The notes under the pieces were generated by a model. That model did no database searches. It saw only the letters and a program-made list of their open reading frames with translations, and was not told where the DNA came from. The position numbers and the translations under genes are program-made. Of a stretch of DNA of 64,000 bases, positions 47,891-58,270 are shown one piece after another. Source of the stretch: Sclerodactyla briareus (Eukaryota > Echinodermata > Holothuroidea > Dendrochirotida > Sclerodactylidae); the NCBI GenBank assembly GCA_026419785.1, contig JAODTK010003455.1:124001-188000 (forward strand), read 5' to 3'. Each line of letters opens with the position of its first letter. Position 1 is the first letter of the stretch.

Positions 47891-48018
47891 GATTCAGACT
47901 TTCCCCAGGACACAGAGTGAACCCTGACTGGCTGAGGTTCAAAGGTCCCTCTCACACCTGACAGCACTGGGGGATTCGACTGACCAAACCATTCAAGCAC
48001 ACTCGTGGCAATCAGTAG
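47891..48018 (+). CDS. SPAG16: SPAG16 exon 8: linker into first WD repeat
   Basis: It has an acceptor TTTATTCCACAG and a donor AGTAG|GTTAGT. In phase with exon 7 it reads FRLSPGHRVNPDWLRFKGP, then a stop, then RLTKPFK. PF20 proteins have a TLVKTFKGH-type sequence at the start of the propeller. A one-base slip after PFK yields AHS, and the last codons read AIS. The final two bases join exon 9 to give AISS, then ISLPP. At least two indels are needed. Confidence 0.75.
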
Positions 48019-48099
48019 GTTAGTTATAGGGGCTCAAAATACATTGTGTGCATTGGTCTATATCCTATAATTAGCAAATCCCATAAAATTGGAAGTGGC

Positions 48100-48262
48100 G
48101 CTGTGGAAGTGGGACAAAATTTGGTGTGTAGCTTTCTTATGGGAGAGTACAAGAACCCTCTGTTCTTTTTTATTAGCGTTGGGGGTGATCTGGTCAAAAA
48201 TAGAAGAAAATCAAAAATTTTGCCCAATTTTGGTTTTTTTAAACATGATAACTACTTAGGGC
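48100..48262 (+). repeat. Family A repeat, left part, in intron 8
   Basis: AAATTTGGTGTGTAGCTTTC, GAACCCTCTGTTCTTTT, GGGGGTGATCTGGTCAAAAAT and CCCAATTTTGG, followed by AAACATGATAACTACTT, are family A blocks. The unit breaks off where the retroelement region begins. Confidence 0.75.
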
Positions 48263-48589
48263 ACTTACCTGTCTGGACTACTACAAATTGCATTTTCGGC
48301 ACGAAAATCGGCCGCTTCAAACACACCCTTAACAACTCCAAAAAGAGTGAGAAAGAGCCGGTACCGACGCAGACTAACTAGATGGGAGCCCGGTACGGGG
48401 CTTGACTATCACTTTTCTGTTGTGTGTTGCACGCAAACACACGGCTACTGGTATCTCGTTGAGTTTACATTCTCACTCCACTTTTCTGACCATATGCCAA
48501 CCACTATCAGGTGATATTAATTCTTTTTGGGTTGTGGGTGTATTTCTGTAATTAATTCACTCATTCCTGCCATTGTTGGGTTCGTAAAC

Positions 48590-49657
48590 TTTCGATTATG
48601 CGGGCCAGTTGCGGTCATGTGTGTGTGCCTGTCTTGTATGGGCTTCGTCGTTGGGCCCCGGACCGTTTCTTCCGTGGGGCTGGGGTTATCTCCATCCCTA
48701 CCCGCCTGGCGAGGGGGTTATTCCTCCCGCCTATCTTGTTTGGTGTTTGTGCCCTTTCTGGGCTCTGTCTGCCCCCTTGGGCCGCCGGGAGGGGGGTATT
48801 TTCCCTCACTAGTTCTAGGGGGTTTTCCCCCCCCTCCGTCGCCTATCGTTAGCTTTGCACTAGGACTTTTACACACGTGGCTATGGGGGGTTTTCCGTCG
48901 TGACTTTGTGTGTGTGTTCCAACCGTGTCGTGTGGTGGCTCAGGCGGTCAGAGCGCTTGGCTCTCATGCCATTGCCTAATTTTGCATATCAATAGGGCAT
49001 CCTCACGTTCCTTTCTAGCATTTGCTACGGATTGCATTGTGTGCCATATTTGTTGTGGTCGATCGTACATTTTGATCATATGTCACGCATTATGTGCCCG
49101 CTTATGCGGCAATAAGTTGGGGTAGGGACAAAAATTTTTACTTCTCATGTATGACCTGTAGCATTTTGTTCCTCTTTCCGATGAGCCATCTTTCGAGCGG
49201 TTTGCGTCACACCGCCAGAGCTTTGGCGGCACAGCAGTAGCTTTGCGGCACCGCCAGTAGCTTTTGCGGGGGCATCTTTATTTTCGCCCGTGGGGCTTTT
49301 TCCTCTCCCGGTGGCCTGGGGGGCCGTCTAGACCCAGGTGTTGGGTTTGTCTTTGGGTTCCCCCTAAGAGGCCTTGTTGTTTTCTGCCGGTCATGGCTTT
49401 TCCTCTCCACCCTACCTCGGTAAGGGGGGGGGGCCTTTACCGTTTCGTGAGCAATTTTCACGTTGTTTGCCCGATATCTCGTAAACGGTAAGCCTAGGGG
49501 GTCCCAAGTTGCAACTTTGATTTTCAGAGTCGGGCCGCAGGGGGTCAGGGGTCATGTTCGGACCCCTCGGGGGCTCTCAGGGTCCTTTGACCTTTTTCGA
49601 GTACATTGTCTTTGTAGAGTGCTTAGTTTGAGTACATTACTGATCACGAACTAAACT
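48590..49657 (+). other. Putative 5' terminal/leader region of the retroelement
   Basis: GC-rich, T/G-rich on the + strand, without a convincing frame. It includes short internal repeats (CACCGCCAGAGCTTT.., GGCACCGCCAGTAGCTTTTGC at 49210-49267) and a tRNA A-box-like run (GTGGCTCAGGCGGTCAGAGC near 48936) with no matching B box. Its position before the first gag-like ATG suggests LTR plus leader, which is inference. Confidence 0.45.
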
Positions 49658-52330
49658 ATGGATTCGTTGGCTTTTTTACAGTTCTGTAAGACGAAGAGCA
49701 TCGTACAAGTCCTCGAGCCAGCGCACTTCCGCACCAAGGTTCAGAGGTCATCCCGTTTTTACTGCGGGCGTTCGGCGCTTGCGTGGCGTAAAAATCCACG
49801 CTTGTGGCGGATCCTCCAGGTCCCCCCGTGGCTACGGAGCGCGGGACCTTGCGTTCCTGTTCTTTCCTTCTCCTCCATGCTGGCTCCCTTGTTGAGTCCA
49901 CCAGTAATGGGGGGACATGGAGGGCCCTGGTGGGGGCCGAGACTCGGTGGTGACGGTACTTCGTTGAAGGGGCAGGGCTTATACCTTGTACACCACGGAT
50001 CTGTTCAGGGACCATTGCGATCCCTCGGGCACCCTCGGTGTTCAGTCCCCCTCCTTCTCCCTCCACCTCCGGACGAACCGTGTTGATGCGTGCGGGCTGG
50101 GGTGGGGGGAAGGAGGGCCCCGCGGGGACCCCTGTTTTGAAGACAACTACCGTCGGGCTGCTGCCGTCACCCTTTCCGTCAGTCCATTTCCCTAACCGGG
50201 TTAGGGCAGGCCTCCCGCGTGGTCGTGGTTTACGGCTCAGCAACCACCCCACCAGGATCCAGTTGGCTCCGCCTGGGGGTGGCATGGACCCCTGCGCCGG
50301 GGCAAAGGGTCAAGGAACGTTCCTCCAGTGGGGGGGACGGGTGCCTGGGAAGCCCACAGCCTTATGTTTATGGCGTTCTCACGAATCCGTTCGGTTACGT
50401 AAGGCCCTGGTAACGTGTTCAGGGACGGCCCGTCCCGCCAGCGGGATGTCGGGGACGTAGCTCACTGTTAGTGCGCCCCCACCCAGTGTGGGATCTCACG
50501 TCGGCGTCGGAGGGGCACCGTCAGTGGGCGCACGCCGAGGGGTTTTTGGGGGCGCTGCCCCGTGGGCTGCAGCCCGCGCCGAACAAAACCTCGCGACGTG
50601 TTCTCCCGCTTGGGTCTCTTGGGGATGCCCCACCCCCCTCTGGCGGTGCTGGGAATCTTTCGGTCAGAGACATCGGACGGGTCGGGAGTTTGTGGTCCCT
50701 CCGATCGCCCCGGACTACAGGCCAGTCCGTGCGACGGGTAAACGTGGTCCCCCCCTGCAGTCGCCCCCGGATGAGGAGGAAAAGGAGCAACCCCCCTCCT
50801 CGTAAGACCCGTAATAAGGCCTAAGAAAGAAGCGCGCATGCTTCAGGCGGGCAATAGCTTCCACGTTGGACGCTCTTCAGTCCCTGACGGCGGCGTTGGC
50901 GAAAGGGCTGTGCACGCCCGGAGTTGACAGTGCCTCTCCGCCCGGGGATCGCTGGTCCACCTCCCCACTCCTTGACAAACCGACACTTCCTGCGAGCCGG
51001 GATGGTTTTCAGTGTTACGGTGGTTCCTCCCGTACGTATCCGCCTGGTGTTCAAGGCTACGGAGCCGTCGATGGAGACAGACGTCGATCTTTCCCCGCCG
51101 GTCCTCGAAACGGGATCGACGTGCACGCATCCGGACCGTGGTCGGGTCGGACGCTCCAGGCTTCTTAGCCGGCTGAACCTCCTGCCCCCGCCGTTGAGGG
51201 GGCCCGTCGGGCCAGGAGCCCTTCAGGAGAAGGGAACGGAAGGGCCACCCGTTACGGGCCTCGTTGAGGCAGAGTACGCTGCGGCGGTGACGAACTGGCT
51301 CAGGCTTTTTCATGGACTTGTCAAAGAACCAGGACGGCGCGACGGAGGATCCGACAGGCTGGGCGCGTTTGGCCCGCACCGGGACCCGCCTCCACCCGCT
51401 CCTACCCTCCAAATGCCGCTGGACGGGTTCCAGATATTCCAGGCAGAGGGCGGGACGTCCAGGTTCGGAGCGTCCCACAGCGGGAGGGACCGCCTCATTC
51501 GAGGAACCCAAGGCACCAGTACGATGCCATTCTCCGTTCCCACCCCTGCCGCCGGAGGCGTGGGACAGACTGGTACTGTCGGGCGAGGGTCGTCGGATCT
51601 CCCGGCCAAGGAGGGCGGAAGGCCTTCCTTCCGTCCGAAGGATCGGCCCCAGCCGGGACCGAGACGCCGATCTCAAGTTTTTTGACCGTGCAGCGAGAAT
51701 CGGTATCAAGGTCTCGCTCTCCACGTTTCTTAGCGGAGTAGGGTTCGCCCCAACGTGGACACGCCGTCGCGCAGGACCCCTCCTTGCGGGACGGGGATGG
51801 TGATGATGGTGAGAGTCCAGTCGGGGGGTACTACTGGCCTGCGAATCAGTTTGACCCGCATTGCCGTCAAGGCAGGCACCGTCTTTGCGGCGATGTGTCC
51901 ACCGGACTTGAACCTCACTCCGCTCGCCGCGGGCGTACTCCAGAGTGCCCCTATTTTGGGCCCGACCTCCTCGGAGGGGGCTTGTTGCCCCGGGTCCTGG
52001 AACAGGCCGATTCCGGGGGAAACGTATGGAGACGGCGGACGGTAGCCCGGTAAGAGGTCAGTTTCTTTTGGCAGAGCAGCCGCGCTCGGGGAGGCTCTCA
52101 GCGTCTCGGCCCTCCGGGGGGGGCGGGAGGGTTTGCCCCCATCCCCGTAAGGCAGAAGGGGAACCCGCCAAGATCCCTGCAACGCCAGGGGGGGGCACGT
52201 TCATTCTCCCGCCGTGGCAGAGTAGGCGATGTGCTCCAGCCAGGCCCGGGGGGTGGTAAGGACTACCGAGCCCCCTGGCACGGACCCGGCGGACCCCACC
52301 TGGGGGGGTCTCTTCGGGACTTTGCGGGGG
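49658..52330 (+). pseudogene. Gag-like region of the retroelement, broken
   Basis: It starts at an ATG (MDSLAFLQF) and is followed by several overlapping + strand frames, the longest at 50924-51685 (253 codons, with EAEYAAAVTNWLRLF). It is Pro-, Gly- and Arg-rich, has no zinc knuckle I can identify, and no single frame crosses the region. The minus-strand frames of similar length (50843-51724) are antisense shadows of high GC content. The gag assignment rests only on its position upstream of the reverse transcriptase. Confidence 0.5.
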
Positions 52331-52559
52331 CGTGGGAGGGGGGGTGGCCCCACTGTCACATCGGACCACGGTGGATCCTGGCAACGCTTCCCAGGGGTAT
52401 AGTCCGGGGTTTACGGCGCATCCCCCGCGCTCGGGCGATTTTGGGCGTTACGCCGCGTGGTCCGCGGGGGGATCCGCTCCCGGCGTCGGCGTTGCGAAAG
52501 GGCAGATCCAGAACCCTTTTGGCCAGAGGGGGCCCGATTACTTCCCTCCTCAGCAGGAA

Positions 52560-53110
52560 GTGCCACGGTTTGTGGCGTTCTTCACCTGACGACCAGAGGG
52601 AGGGTTTCGTGGCCGGCCGATATGAAACTGCGTCCTCTGTCACAGTGTTTCGTCCGCCCACCCACTTCCGCATGGAAACACGAGCGGTGATTTCAAACAC
52701 CTGCGGAGGTAGGGGTCTCTGGGCGACGCGTCGAGTTGGACCTAGCAGATGCATACTTGCAAATCCCGTCAGGCGGGAGGATTTCTTCTTCCTATGCTGT
52801 ACAGCTACCGACGATTTCCTCCTACCGATTTAACAGTCTCCGTTTGGTTCTCCCGGTTGGGTTGTCGATGGCGCCCCGTGTGTCTTACAAGGGTCACGAG
52901 GGTATGGTGGCCCATGCTGCGTTCGTCATGTGAGGTCCAGATCTTTCCTTGTCTGGACGGGGACTGCTTATCGTGGTGGGGGGACTCAGCGCGGAGGTTC
53001 AGAGGAGCACCCGCGTACGGTTCTGACTTAGCGCGGAGCGTGGGATGGCTCGTCAACTTGCCAAGTCCGAACGCGGACCGTCCCCGCAGATCGTTATCTG
53101 GCTAGGTGCG
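52560..53110 (+). pseudogene. Reverse transcriptase domain of the DIRS-like element, broken
   Basis: ELDLADAYLQIP at about 52733-52768 is the first catalytic Asp motif. SSYRFNSL and VGLSMAPRV at about 52828-52885 match the LPFGLSTAPRVF block. The YLDD catalytic box, expected near 52946-52963, reads CLDGD, so a catalytic residue is displaced. Downstream, DSARRFRGAP..GSDLARSVGWLVNL and PSQIVIWLGAQIV fit the thumb/connection of DIRS-type RTs. Frameshifts at about 52790, 52890 and 53080 separate the pieces. Inactive. Confidence 0.85.
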
Positions 53111-54385
53111 CAGATCGTTGAGCGGAAGGGGGGGCCTCCCCCATACCTGGGGAAGACGGGACGGCCCTGCACCGGGTGTCGGCTGATCAGGGCAGAACTC
53201 CCATGCGTGGCGCGTGGCTGGTGCTCTCGGATTCATGGCGAGCCTAGTGGACCTGGTTCCCTTTTGCCGGCTGTACATACGCCCCCTCCAGAGCCACATC
53301 TTGGCGTGTTTGCGCCGTCGTCTCGGGATATTGTCGACGCCATTGCGTGGCAGCCAGCACTGGACCGATAACCCGTGGCTGGTGGCTGAACAGGCGACAA
53401 GTCTGCAGGGGGTACGGTTCCCGCTTCCCGGTTCCCACACTTGTGTTATCACGTCGGACGCCCGCTGGAGTTGCGTTGGCTCACGTGTGGAAATCGGGAG
53501 TTGAGTTACGGGGGACCCCATAAATGTGCTCGAGTTGATGGCGTTGTTCCGCGCTCTCCGTGAAATTATGCCACCGAGAGTGGGGGAGGCCGTCTAGTAC
53601 TGGTCCGTTGCGGGACTAGTTACAGCGCGGCGGTATCGTACATAACCAAGCAGGGCGGGACGCATTGCGGAGTCTTTGGTCAGTGACATAGGATCTGTTC
53701 CTGTGGCGCCGCACGCACGGGGTGCGCGCTCAGGCGGTTTAACCTCCGGTGCAGAGAAACTCCATCGCGAACATGCTCTCGCGCATCAACTCATGATCCG
53801 GACGGAGTGGAGTGGTTTTCACGTCGGAGTCAGTTGGGCAAGCGTTGTTGGAGGCTGTTTCAGCGTCCGAAGCGGGGACTTGTTCGCATCGCTCTCAATG
53901 CAAAGCGCATCTCTTCCGCCTCCAGGAGTCCCGTCGAGCGGGCGCTCTGGTGCGCGATGCTATGGCTCGGTTTGGGGCCTTTCTCGATGGTGTACGCCTT
54001 CCCGCCGTTAGGCCTAGTCGAAAGGTTGGAAGGGAGCCCGTGTTGGGTCACCCTGATACGCGCGGTTTTGACCGACCGGAGCGTGGTTCCGGCCACTTCT
54101 GGCCGTCGTGCTGGAGGGGGGCGCCGTGATTCCCCCCGGCTTCTCAGCTCCTGGTGCTTCCGGGTCTGGGAACGCGCCGTCCAGCATCCGAAGGCTCTGG
54201 CCTGCTGGTTGCGCGGCGTGTGTCAGGGATTCCCTCCGAACGTCGGCCTTACGGAGAATGCTCCGCCGGGGATGGCGGACCGGGGTCGGAGAGATTCCAC
54301 CCCTCGCCTGTGTGATTCGCGTCTGAACTCGGATTTGTTACCCGAGGGTGGTGTGCGGATCAAGAGCCAAGGTACCATGTGGTAG
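53111..54385 (+). pseudogene. RNase H-like and C-terminal part of the DIRS-like polyprotein, broken
   Basis: FCRLYIRPLQSHI (about 53264) is the conserved GRLHLRPLQ-type block. VITSDA (about 53450) is the first RNase H Asp. A YITKQGGTHC block (about 53638-53667) matches YINRQGGT. SPVERALWC (about 53926) and VYAFPPLGLVERL (about 53990) match the region after RNase H. The region ends in fragments near 54385 without a tyrosine recombinase signature (R..H..R..Y). Multiple frameshifts are present. Confidence 0.75.
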
Positions 54386-54394
54386 ACAGTTGAT

Positions 54395-54755
54395 GAAATG
54401 TAATTTTATATATTGGCTTGTAAAGATGATAACTTGACCCCACTTAGTGGATGAGCTTATACTCGGTAGTACGTCACCTGATGACTGCATGAGTGGCATC
54501 AATTTGGGGTCAGGTAAGAGGTCAACAGAGGCTGAACTTGGAAAATCCTTATGAATTGAGTTTCAGATTGCTTGGTCTGATTATTGTTGAAATTTAGTGT
54601 GTAGGTTTTTGTTAAGGAAAACAGGAAACCTATGCTTGATCAAGATCATTTTTTGTGGAAAATAGGAAAGTTTGTCGAAATGTCATATGTTGCCCTAATG
54701 AGGCTGATGGCCATCGGTTGTCGGAAATGAGTCAAGGAATTACTAAGCCTTTCTG
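54395..54755 (+). repeat. Family A repeat ending at the exon 9 acceptor
   Basis: ATTGGCTTGTAAAGATGATAACTTGACCCCAC-type start, then GATGAGCTTATACTCGG, TTTGGGGTCAGGTAAGAGGTC, TTGCTTGGTCTGATTATTGTTG and the 3' block GGAATTACTAAGCCTTTCTGG. The block runs to within about 10 bp of the CTTCAG acceptor of exon 9, so the repeat supplies most of the polypyrimidine tract. Confidence 0.8.
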
Positions 54756-54766
54756 GTTTTCTTCAG

Positions 54767-54905
54767 CATTTCCCTTCCTCCGCAAAAGCAAATTCTGGCA
54801 ACCACCAGTGATGACCGGACTGAAGAGTGGGCATTCCTACTGGAGATGTCATCAGGAAGAGCGGGCCCACCAGTGATTGGGTGGCTGACTGTGACTTCGA
54901 CCAGA
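54767..54905 (+). CDS. SPAG16: SPAG16 exon 9: WD repeats 1-2
   Basis: It has an acceptor TTTTCTTCAG and a donor CCAGA|GTAAGT. It reads ISLPPQKQILATTSDD, matching VSMQPHKDILVSCGED, then after a one-base slip near 54860 TSDWVADCDFDQ, matching HTDWLSDCCFHP. The first C completes the Ser split with exon 8. The slip lies in the GGAAGAGCGGG stretch between the blades. The final single base is phase 1 and should be followed by GTGGC. Exon 10 offers TGGC, so one base is missing at that junction. Confidence 0.88.
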
Positions 54906-55082
54906 GTAAGTTCCTGCCAGTGCTTGATCCAAGTGTGATTGTATAGTACAGTAGCTACCTGTGGAAAGCTTACCACAGCCAATACTTTTTTCAGAGTTTT
55001 TGCGCTTTGTGAGATATGGGGCTGTTGTGAGATAGCTACTATTTCATTTGAATTCATCTGTCCCAAGTGGCCCTTCTGACAA

Positions 55083-55165
55083 ATAATAATAATAAGCCTG
55101 GTGGCTTATATAGCGCTCAATCACAGACATCTAAGCACTTTACAAAGATAGAAAACATGGATTGT
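55083..55165 (-). mobile_element. LINE/SINE 3' tail, minus strand
   Basis: On the minus strand it reads GTAAAGTGCTTAGATGTC, then GATTGAGCGCTATATAAGCC, followed by a (TTATTA)n-type tail. The GAGCGCTATATAA core before ATT repeats is typical of CR1/L2-type 3' ends. Confidence 0.6.
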
Positions 55166-55432
55166 TAACAGTTGCACACCTTATTATTTGTTCTTATTGC
55201 CTCTGGAAGAGTCAACCATGAAACAGGCTCTGTTATCTGATTCCAGGAATAGGTCATAAGAAAAAAGAATAAGATCTTGTTTGTTAATACCATAGGAGGA
55301 AAAGCTTGGAGTTAGAAGGAACAAAGATGCGTGTGATTGGTATGCTGCTGTCTTTGTGATGAGGATATTAACAGGATTCAAAAGGATCAACATGGCTTGA
55401 CATGGGTAATGCACTGAGGTGTTTGGTCTTCC

Positions 55433-55972
55433 AACGGACGGATTAGTCGACTCCAGATACAACAAAATACTGGTGCCCGTCTTGTAACACGCACTAAGCC
55501 GTCTGTGCACATATCTCCTGTTCTTCATGGTCTGCACTGGCTCCCAGTTTGATTCAGAATCCAGTACAAACTGTTATTGCTCACTTTTCGATGCATATCA
55601 TCATGATCCATTATATGTACTAGAGCTACTGGAACTCATATCCCGCTAGTCTGGTCTGAGATCTGCCTCGAAATTTCTTCTGGCTGAGCCGAAGCTGTCA
55701 AGTTCGGGGGGGACAGATCCTTCTCTGTGGCAGCACCCCGTTTGTTAAACGAAACTCCCCGATGAACTACGGTCATGCCTTCATGGACACATTTAAATTA
55801 AGATTGGAGACATACCTCATGAGAATTACCTTTCATCATGTTTAATCTGCTGGTGATTATTTGTACATAGGGTATAACGTATTTTTTGTGAGTCTGAGCG
55901 CCATGATCGCTTTTTGCGGATTTGTGCGCATTATAAGTATAATATTATACATTATTATTATTAAAAGGATTG
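55433..55972 (+). mobile_element. 5'-truncated CR1/L2-type LINE, RT C-terminus and 3' tail
   Basis: Translation gives RLQIQQNTGARLVTRTKPS, then LHGLHWLPV, FRIQYKLLLLTF, further on GGDRSFSVAAPRL, the classic C-terminal end of CR1/L2/Rex-type LINE reverse transcriptases. Stops and frameshifts interrupt it. The 3' end runs through TTTGTGCGCATTATAAGTA into an ATTATTATTATTA tail. Dead fragment. Confidence 0.85.
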
Positions 55973-56302
55973 TATCTAATCTCGAATTTCTTAAAATTCC
56001 ATTTAGCCACTATAGAGTTGTTCCTGACAATGTGAATTTTGTAGTAGCCATCTCGACACCTACAAATAGTCATAACGAGGAATTTGTTTTGTTTATTACT
56101 TCTGTCTTTATCATTATTCAGAAATTTATGGTAACTAACTGGACCATCTTTTGCTTGATTAATTGGTCCGACTATGCTGGAAAATTGCAATTATAATTAA
56201 CTGCGTTCTCAAAACTCATATTACTATTGTAAGGATTGTTGTTGGGTTGTTATGATACTCACAAACCTAGCAGGAGGGACTTTGTCTTTCTATATTTCTT
56301 AG

Positions 56303-56407
56303 TTAAGTGGCTCCCAGCTTATAACAGGCAGTGGGGACTCCACAGTGAAGATCTGGGATTTTCCAAAGCAGAGTGCGTCCACACCTTCACTGACCATCAA
56401 CATGCGG
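56303..56407 (+). CDS. SPAG16: SPAG16 exon 10: WD repeat GSGDSTVKIWDF
   Basis: The acceptor is at TTTCTTAG (56302), or TTAAG (56307) if phase is respected. The donor is GCGG|GTAAGC. It reads LITGSGDSTVKIWDF, matching LATSSGDTTVKLWDL, then needs one extra T in the TTTT run near 56367 to continue SKAECVHTFTDHQHA, the counterpart of CKGDCILTFEGHSRA. The last G pairs with TG of exon 11 to give Val. A homopolymer deletion is again the break. Confidence 0.92.
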
Positions 56408-58189
56408 GTAAGCGTCCTACGCTCAGTGGATAGGATTAGTATTCATTTTTAATGATATGAAAATTGAAAGGGGGTGGCATAGTATCCGTGGTACCACTAA
56501 TGGATCTCTGGGCCCCCCATATTCCTGTGTCTGCAGCATGATTATAGAAAGTTGAGGCCAAATAGACGGGAGGAGGTAAGAGGCAGCAGTGGGGGCCAAG
56601 CAAGATGTTTCCTCATTAATGGGAAGCGATTTGAGGGGAGGACCTGTGTATCATCTCACATTACAAATACGATTTCAAGAAAAAGGGAGTCTAACATATA
56701 ACATCCAAGTTATTGTCGATATTGGCAGTTGTATTTATCAGCAACAGGAACACAAAGAACTTTATGTTAAAAAAAAAGACAAGCATGCTTTTCAAAATTC
56801 CCCACACTTTTACCTACTAGAGCGCTGATCCCCCCCAGCACTCCAAGCGTGAACAATTCAGCAAGATTTCATTCAGATCCCGCCTATAGTTTGTTAGTTA
56901 TTATTTTTATTATTATTACCCCGATATTTATATAGTGCATTAATCCAAAAGCTCTATGCCCTTTACAATATAAGCAAAACAAACTAGCGGAAATGATTTC
57001 AAGAAAAAGTTTTCAAGCATTCTTAAATAACAGTAAAGAGGGAGAGTCTCTAACAGTTCGTGGAAGTTGTTCCACAGTCTGTGGGGCGACATGTAGGAAC
57101 GATGATCTGCCAGCCCGCTTCTTGGGAGGAAACGTGAGGAGTCGTGTTGGATCATGAATCAGAGCGGAGTACTCGGTTTCTGTGTGTAGCCCTGTAGCAG
57201 TTCTTGTAGATAGTGTGGGGCCATGCTATGCAGGCTTTTGTAGACGTACGTCACAATTCGGAAGCGAATCCTCATCTCACAGGGCAGCCAATGCAGGTCC
57301 AGGAGGATGGAGTGATGTGGTCATTGCGTGGGACACGTGCGATGAGACGGCCGCCTTTGTTCTGCACACGTTGAGTTGTTTGCAGCGGGTGCCGGTAACG
57401 TGCCTGCGAACGAAGCACAACAGTAGTCCAGTCGAGACCGACAAGGCTTTGTACTGCAGTCCGACAGGCTTCAGGCGTGAGGTACGGCCGTATCATCTAA
57501 TCCTGCGCAGATGGAAGTTGCAGGATTACACGTTTCTTTAAAGTACTTGTCTGACATTGACTTTGTATTTACAGTTAAACTGCGTGTCCTCTTGAGGCAA
57601 AGGGGAATTCCCTATAGGGGATCGTGCCTCACTGGCAAATTTGGTTCAGCTGAACTTCAGTCTGAGGGATTGGCTTCAATAGAATGTACCAAAAATCAGA
57701 TTCACATGACCATATTATTTCAAATAACGTCCAGTTCAGAGTACTCGAGACTACTTGAGACTACTTGGCTTCCCTGACCTGTCTCATTGAATATTGGGGG
57801 CGCTATTGTGGATTGATACTCATGGCTGTGGTTCTTGTGGTATACTTTCTGGATGAGGGAATCAAAACTTGAAAGTTTTTAATGTGAAGGAGGGGGTGTA
57901 AATCCACATCGTTTGTTATCACCAATCAGAATAAAGTACTTTGCCTGTAGATAAGACGTGATGGACGTGAATTACCAGCCCCTGGATTACAAACTCAACC
58001 TCATGGCCAAATAGGCCACCTCGTGCCACAGAAAAGCTGAATGTGTTTTCTCTAACTCTGGAAAATGTTTGTATTCCATAAACCTAAAATAGAGTCTTTC
58101 ACCCTAGGCATAGCACTGTATAATAAAACATGATTGGAACCTGATTTACCAAATAACATTTTTCAGAGTTTTTACCTTTTTTTTCACAG
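56408..58189 (+). other. SPAG16 intron 10
   Basis: It contains the minus-strand LINE fragment at 56890-57500. The remaining sequence, including 57501-58189, shows no recognised element. The acceptor has a long T tract (TTTTTTTTCACAG). Confidence 0.5.
56890..57500 (-). mobile_element. 5'-truncated CR1/L2-type LINE on the minus strand
   Basis: The minus-strand translation gives RPYLTPEACRTAVQSLVGLD, NKGGRLIARVPRNDHITP, CIGCPVR and, after slips, VTYVYKSLHSMAPHYLQEL-type sequence followed by RSSFLHVAPQTVEQL, all from the C-terminal RT region. The 3' end has GGCATAGAGCTTTTGG, then ACTATATAAATATCGGGG and an (ATA)n tail. It shares the LINE type but not close sequence with 55433-55972. Confidence 0.85.
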
Positions 58190-58270
58190 TGTGGGGCTGC
58201 AGCTGGCATTCTTGTGGTGATTTTGTTGCCAGTTTATAGGACAAAACTCTAAAATATGGGACCTCAACAG
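58190..58270 (+). CDS. SPAG16: SPAG16 exon 11: WD repeat VWGCSWHSCGDFVAS
   Basis: It has an acceptor TTTTTTTTCACAG and a donor AACAG|GTTAGT. It reads VWGCSWHSCGDFVAS, matching VWSCTWHSCGNFVASS, then meets TAG and, after DKTLK, needs one more A in the AAAA run near 58252 to give KIWDLNS. The final AG joins the first C of exon 12 as Ser. At least one homopolymer deletion and one stop are present. Confidence 0.9.

Larger units (their letters stand above)
48263..54385 (+). mobile_element. Decayed DIRS-like retroelement, 3' truncated
   Basis: A strongly GC-rich block set in AT-rich intron DNA. It holds reverse transcriptase motifs (LDLADAYLQIP, VGLSMAPRV), a linker GWLVNL..PSQIV.WLGAQIV, an RNase H-like TSDA segment, and SPVERALWC with VYAFPPLGLVERL. 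The order and the YAFPP block fit DIRS-type tyrosine-recombinase retrotransposons. No recombinase domain follows, so the 3' end is missing. Every domain is split by frameshifts. The 5' boundary is not defined: the GC-rich part begins near 48590, and the segment 48263-48590 is of uncertain origin. It is flanked by family A repeat on both sides. Confidence 0.75.
54906..56302 (+). other. SPAG16 intron 9
   Basis: It holds a LINE/SINE 3' tail (55083-55160, minus strand) and a truncated LINE (55433-55972, plus strand), listed separately. The rest is AT-rich and unremarkable. Confidence 0.5.

Noticed and set aside
48930-48985. tRNA-like stretch GTGGCTCAGGCGGTCAGAGC
   Set aside because: Only an A-box-like run is present. 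No B box, anticodon arm or acceptor stem pairing follows, so it is not called as a tRNA.
49656-50285. 209-codon open frame on the - strand in the GC-rich block
   Set aside because: Same reason: Pro/Arg/Gly-rich shadow of the + strand element.
50843-51724. 293-codon open frame on the - strand
   Set aside because: It is antisense to the gag-like region of the retroelement, whose RT motifs all read on the + strand. High GC content lowers stop frequency in every frame.
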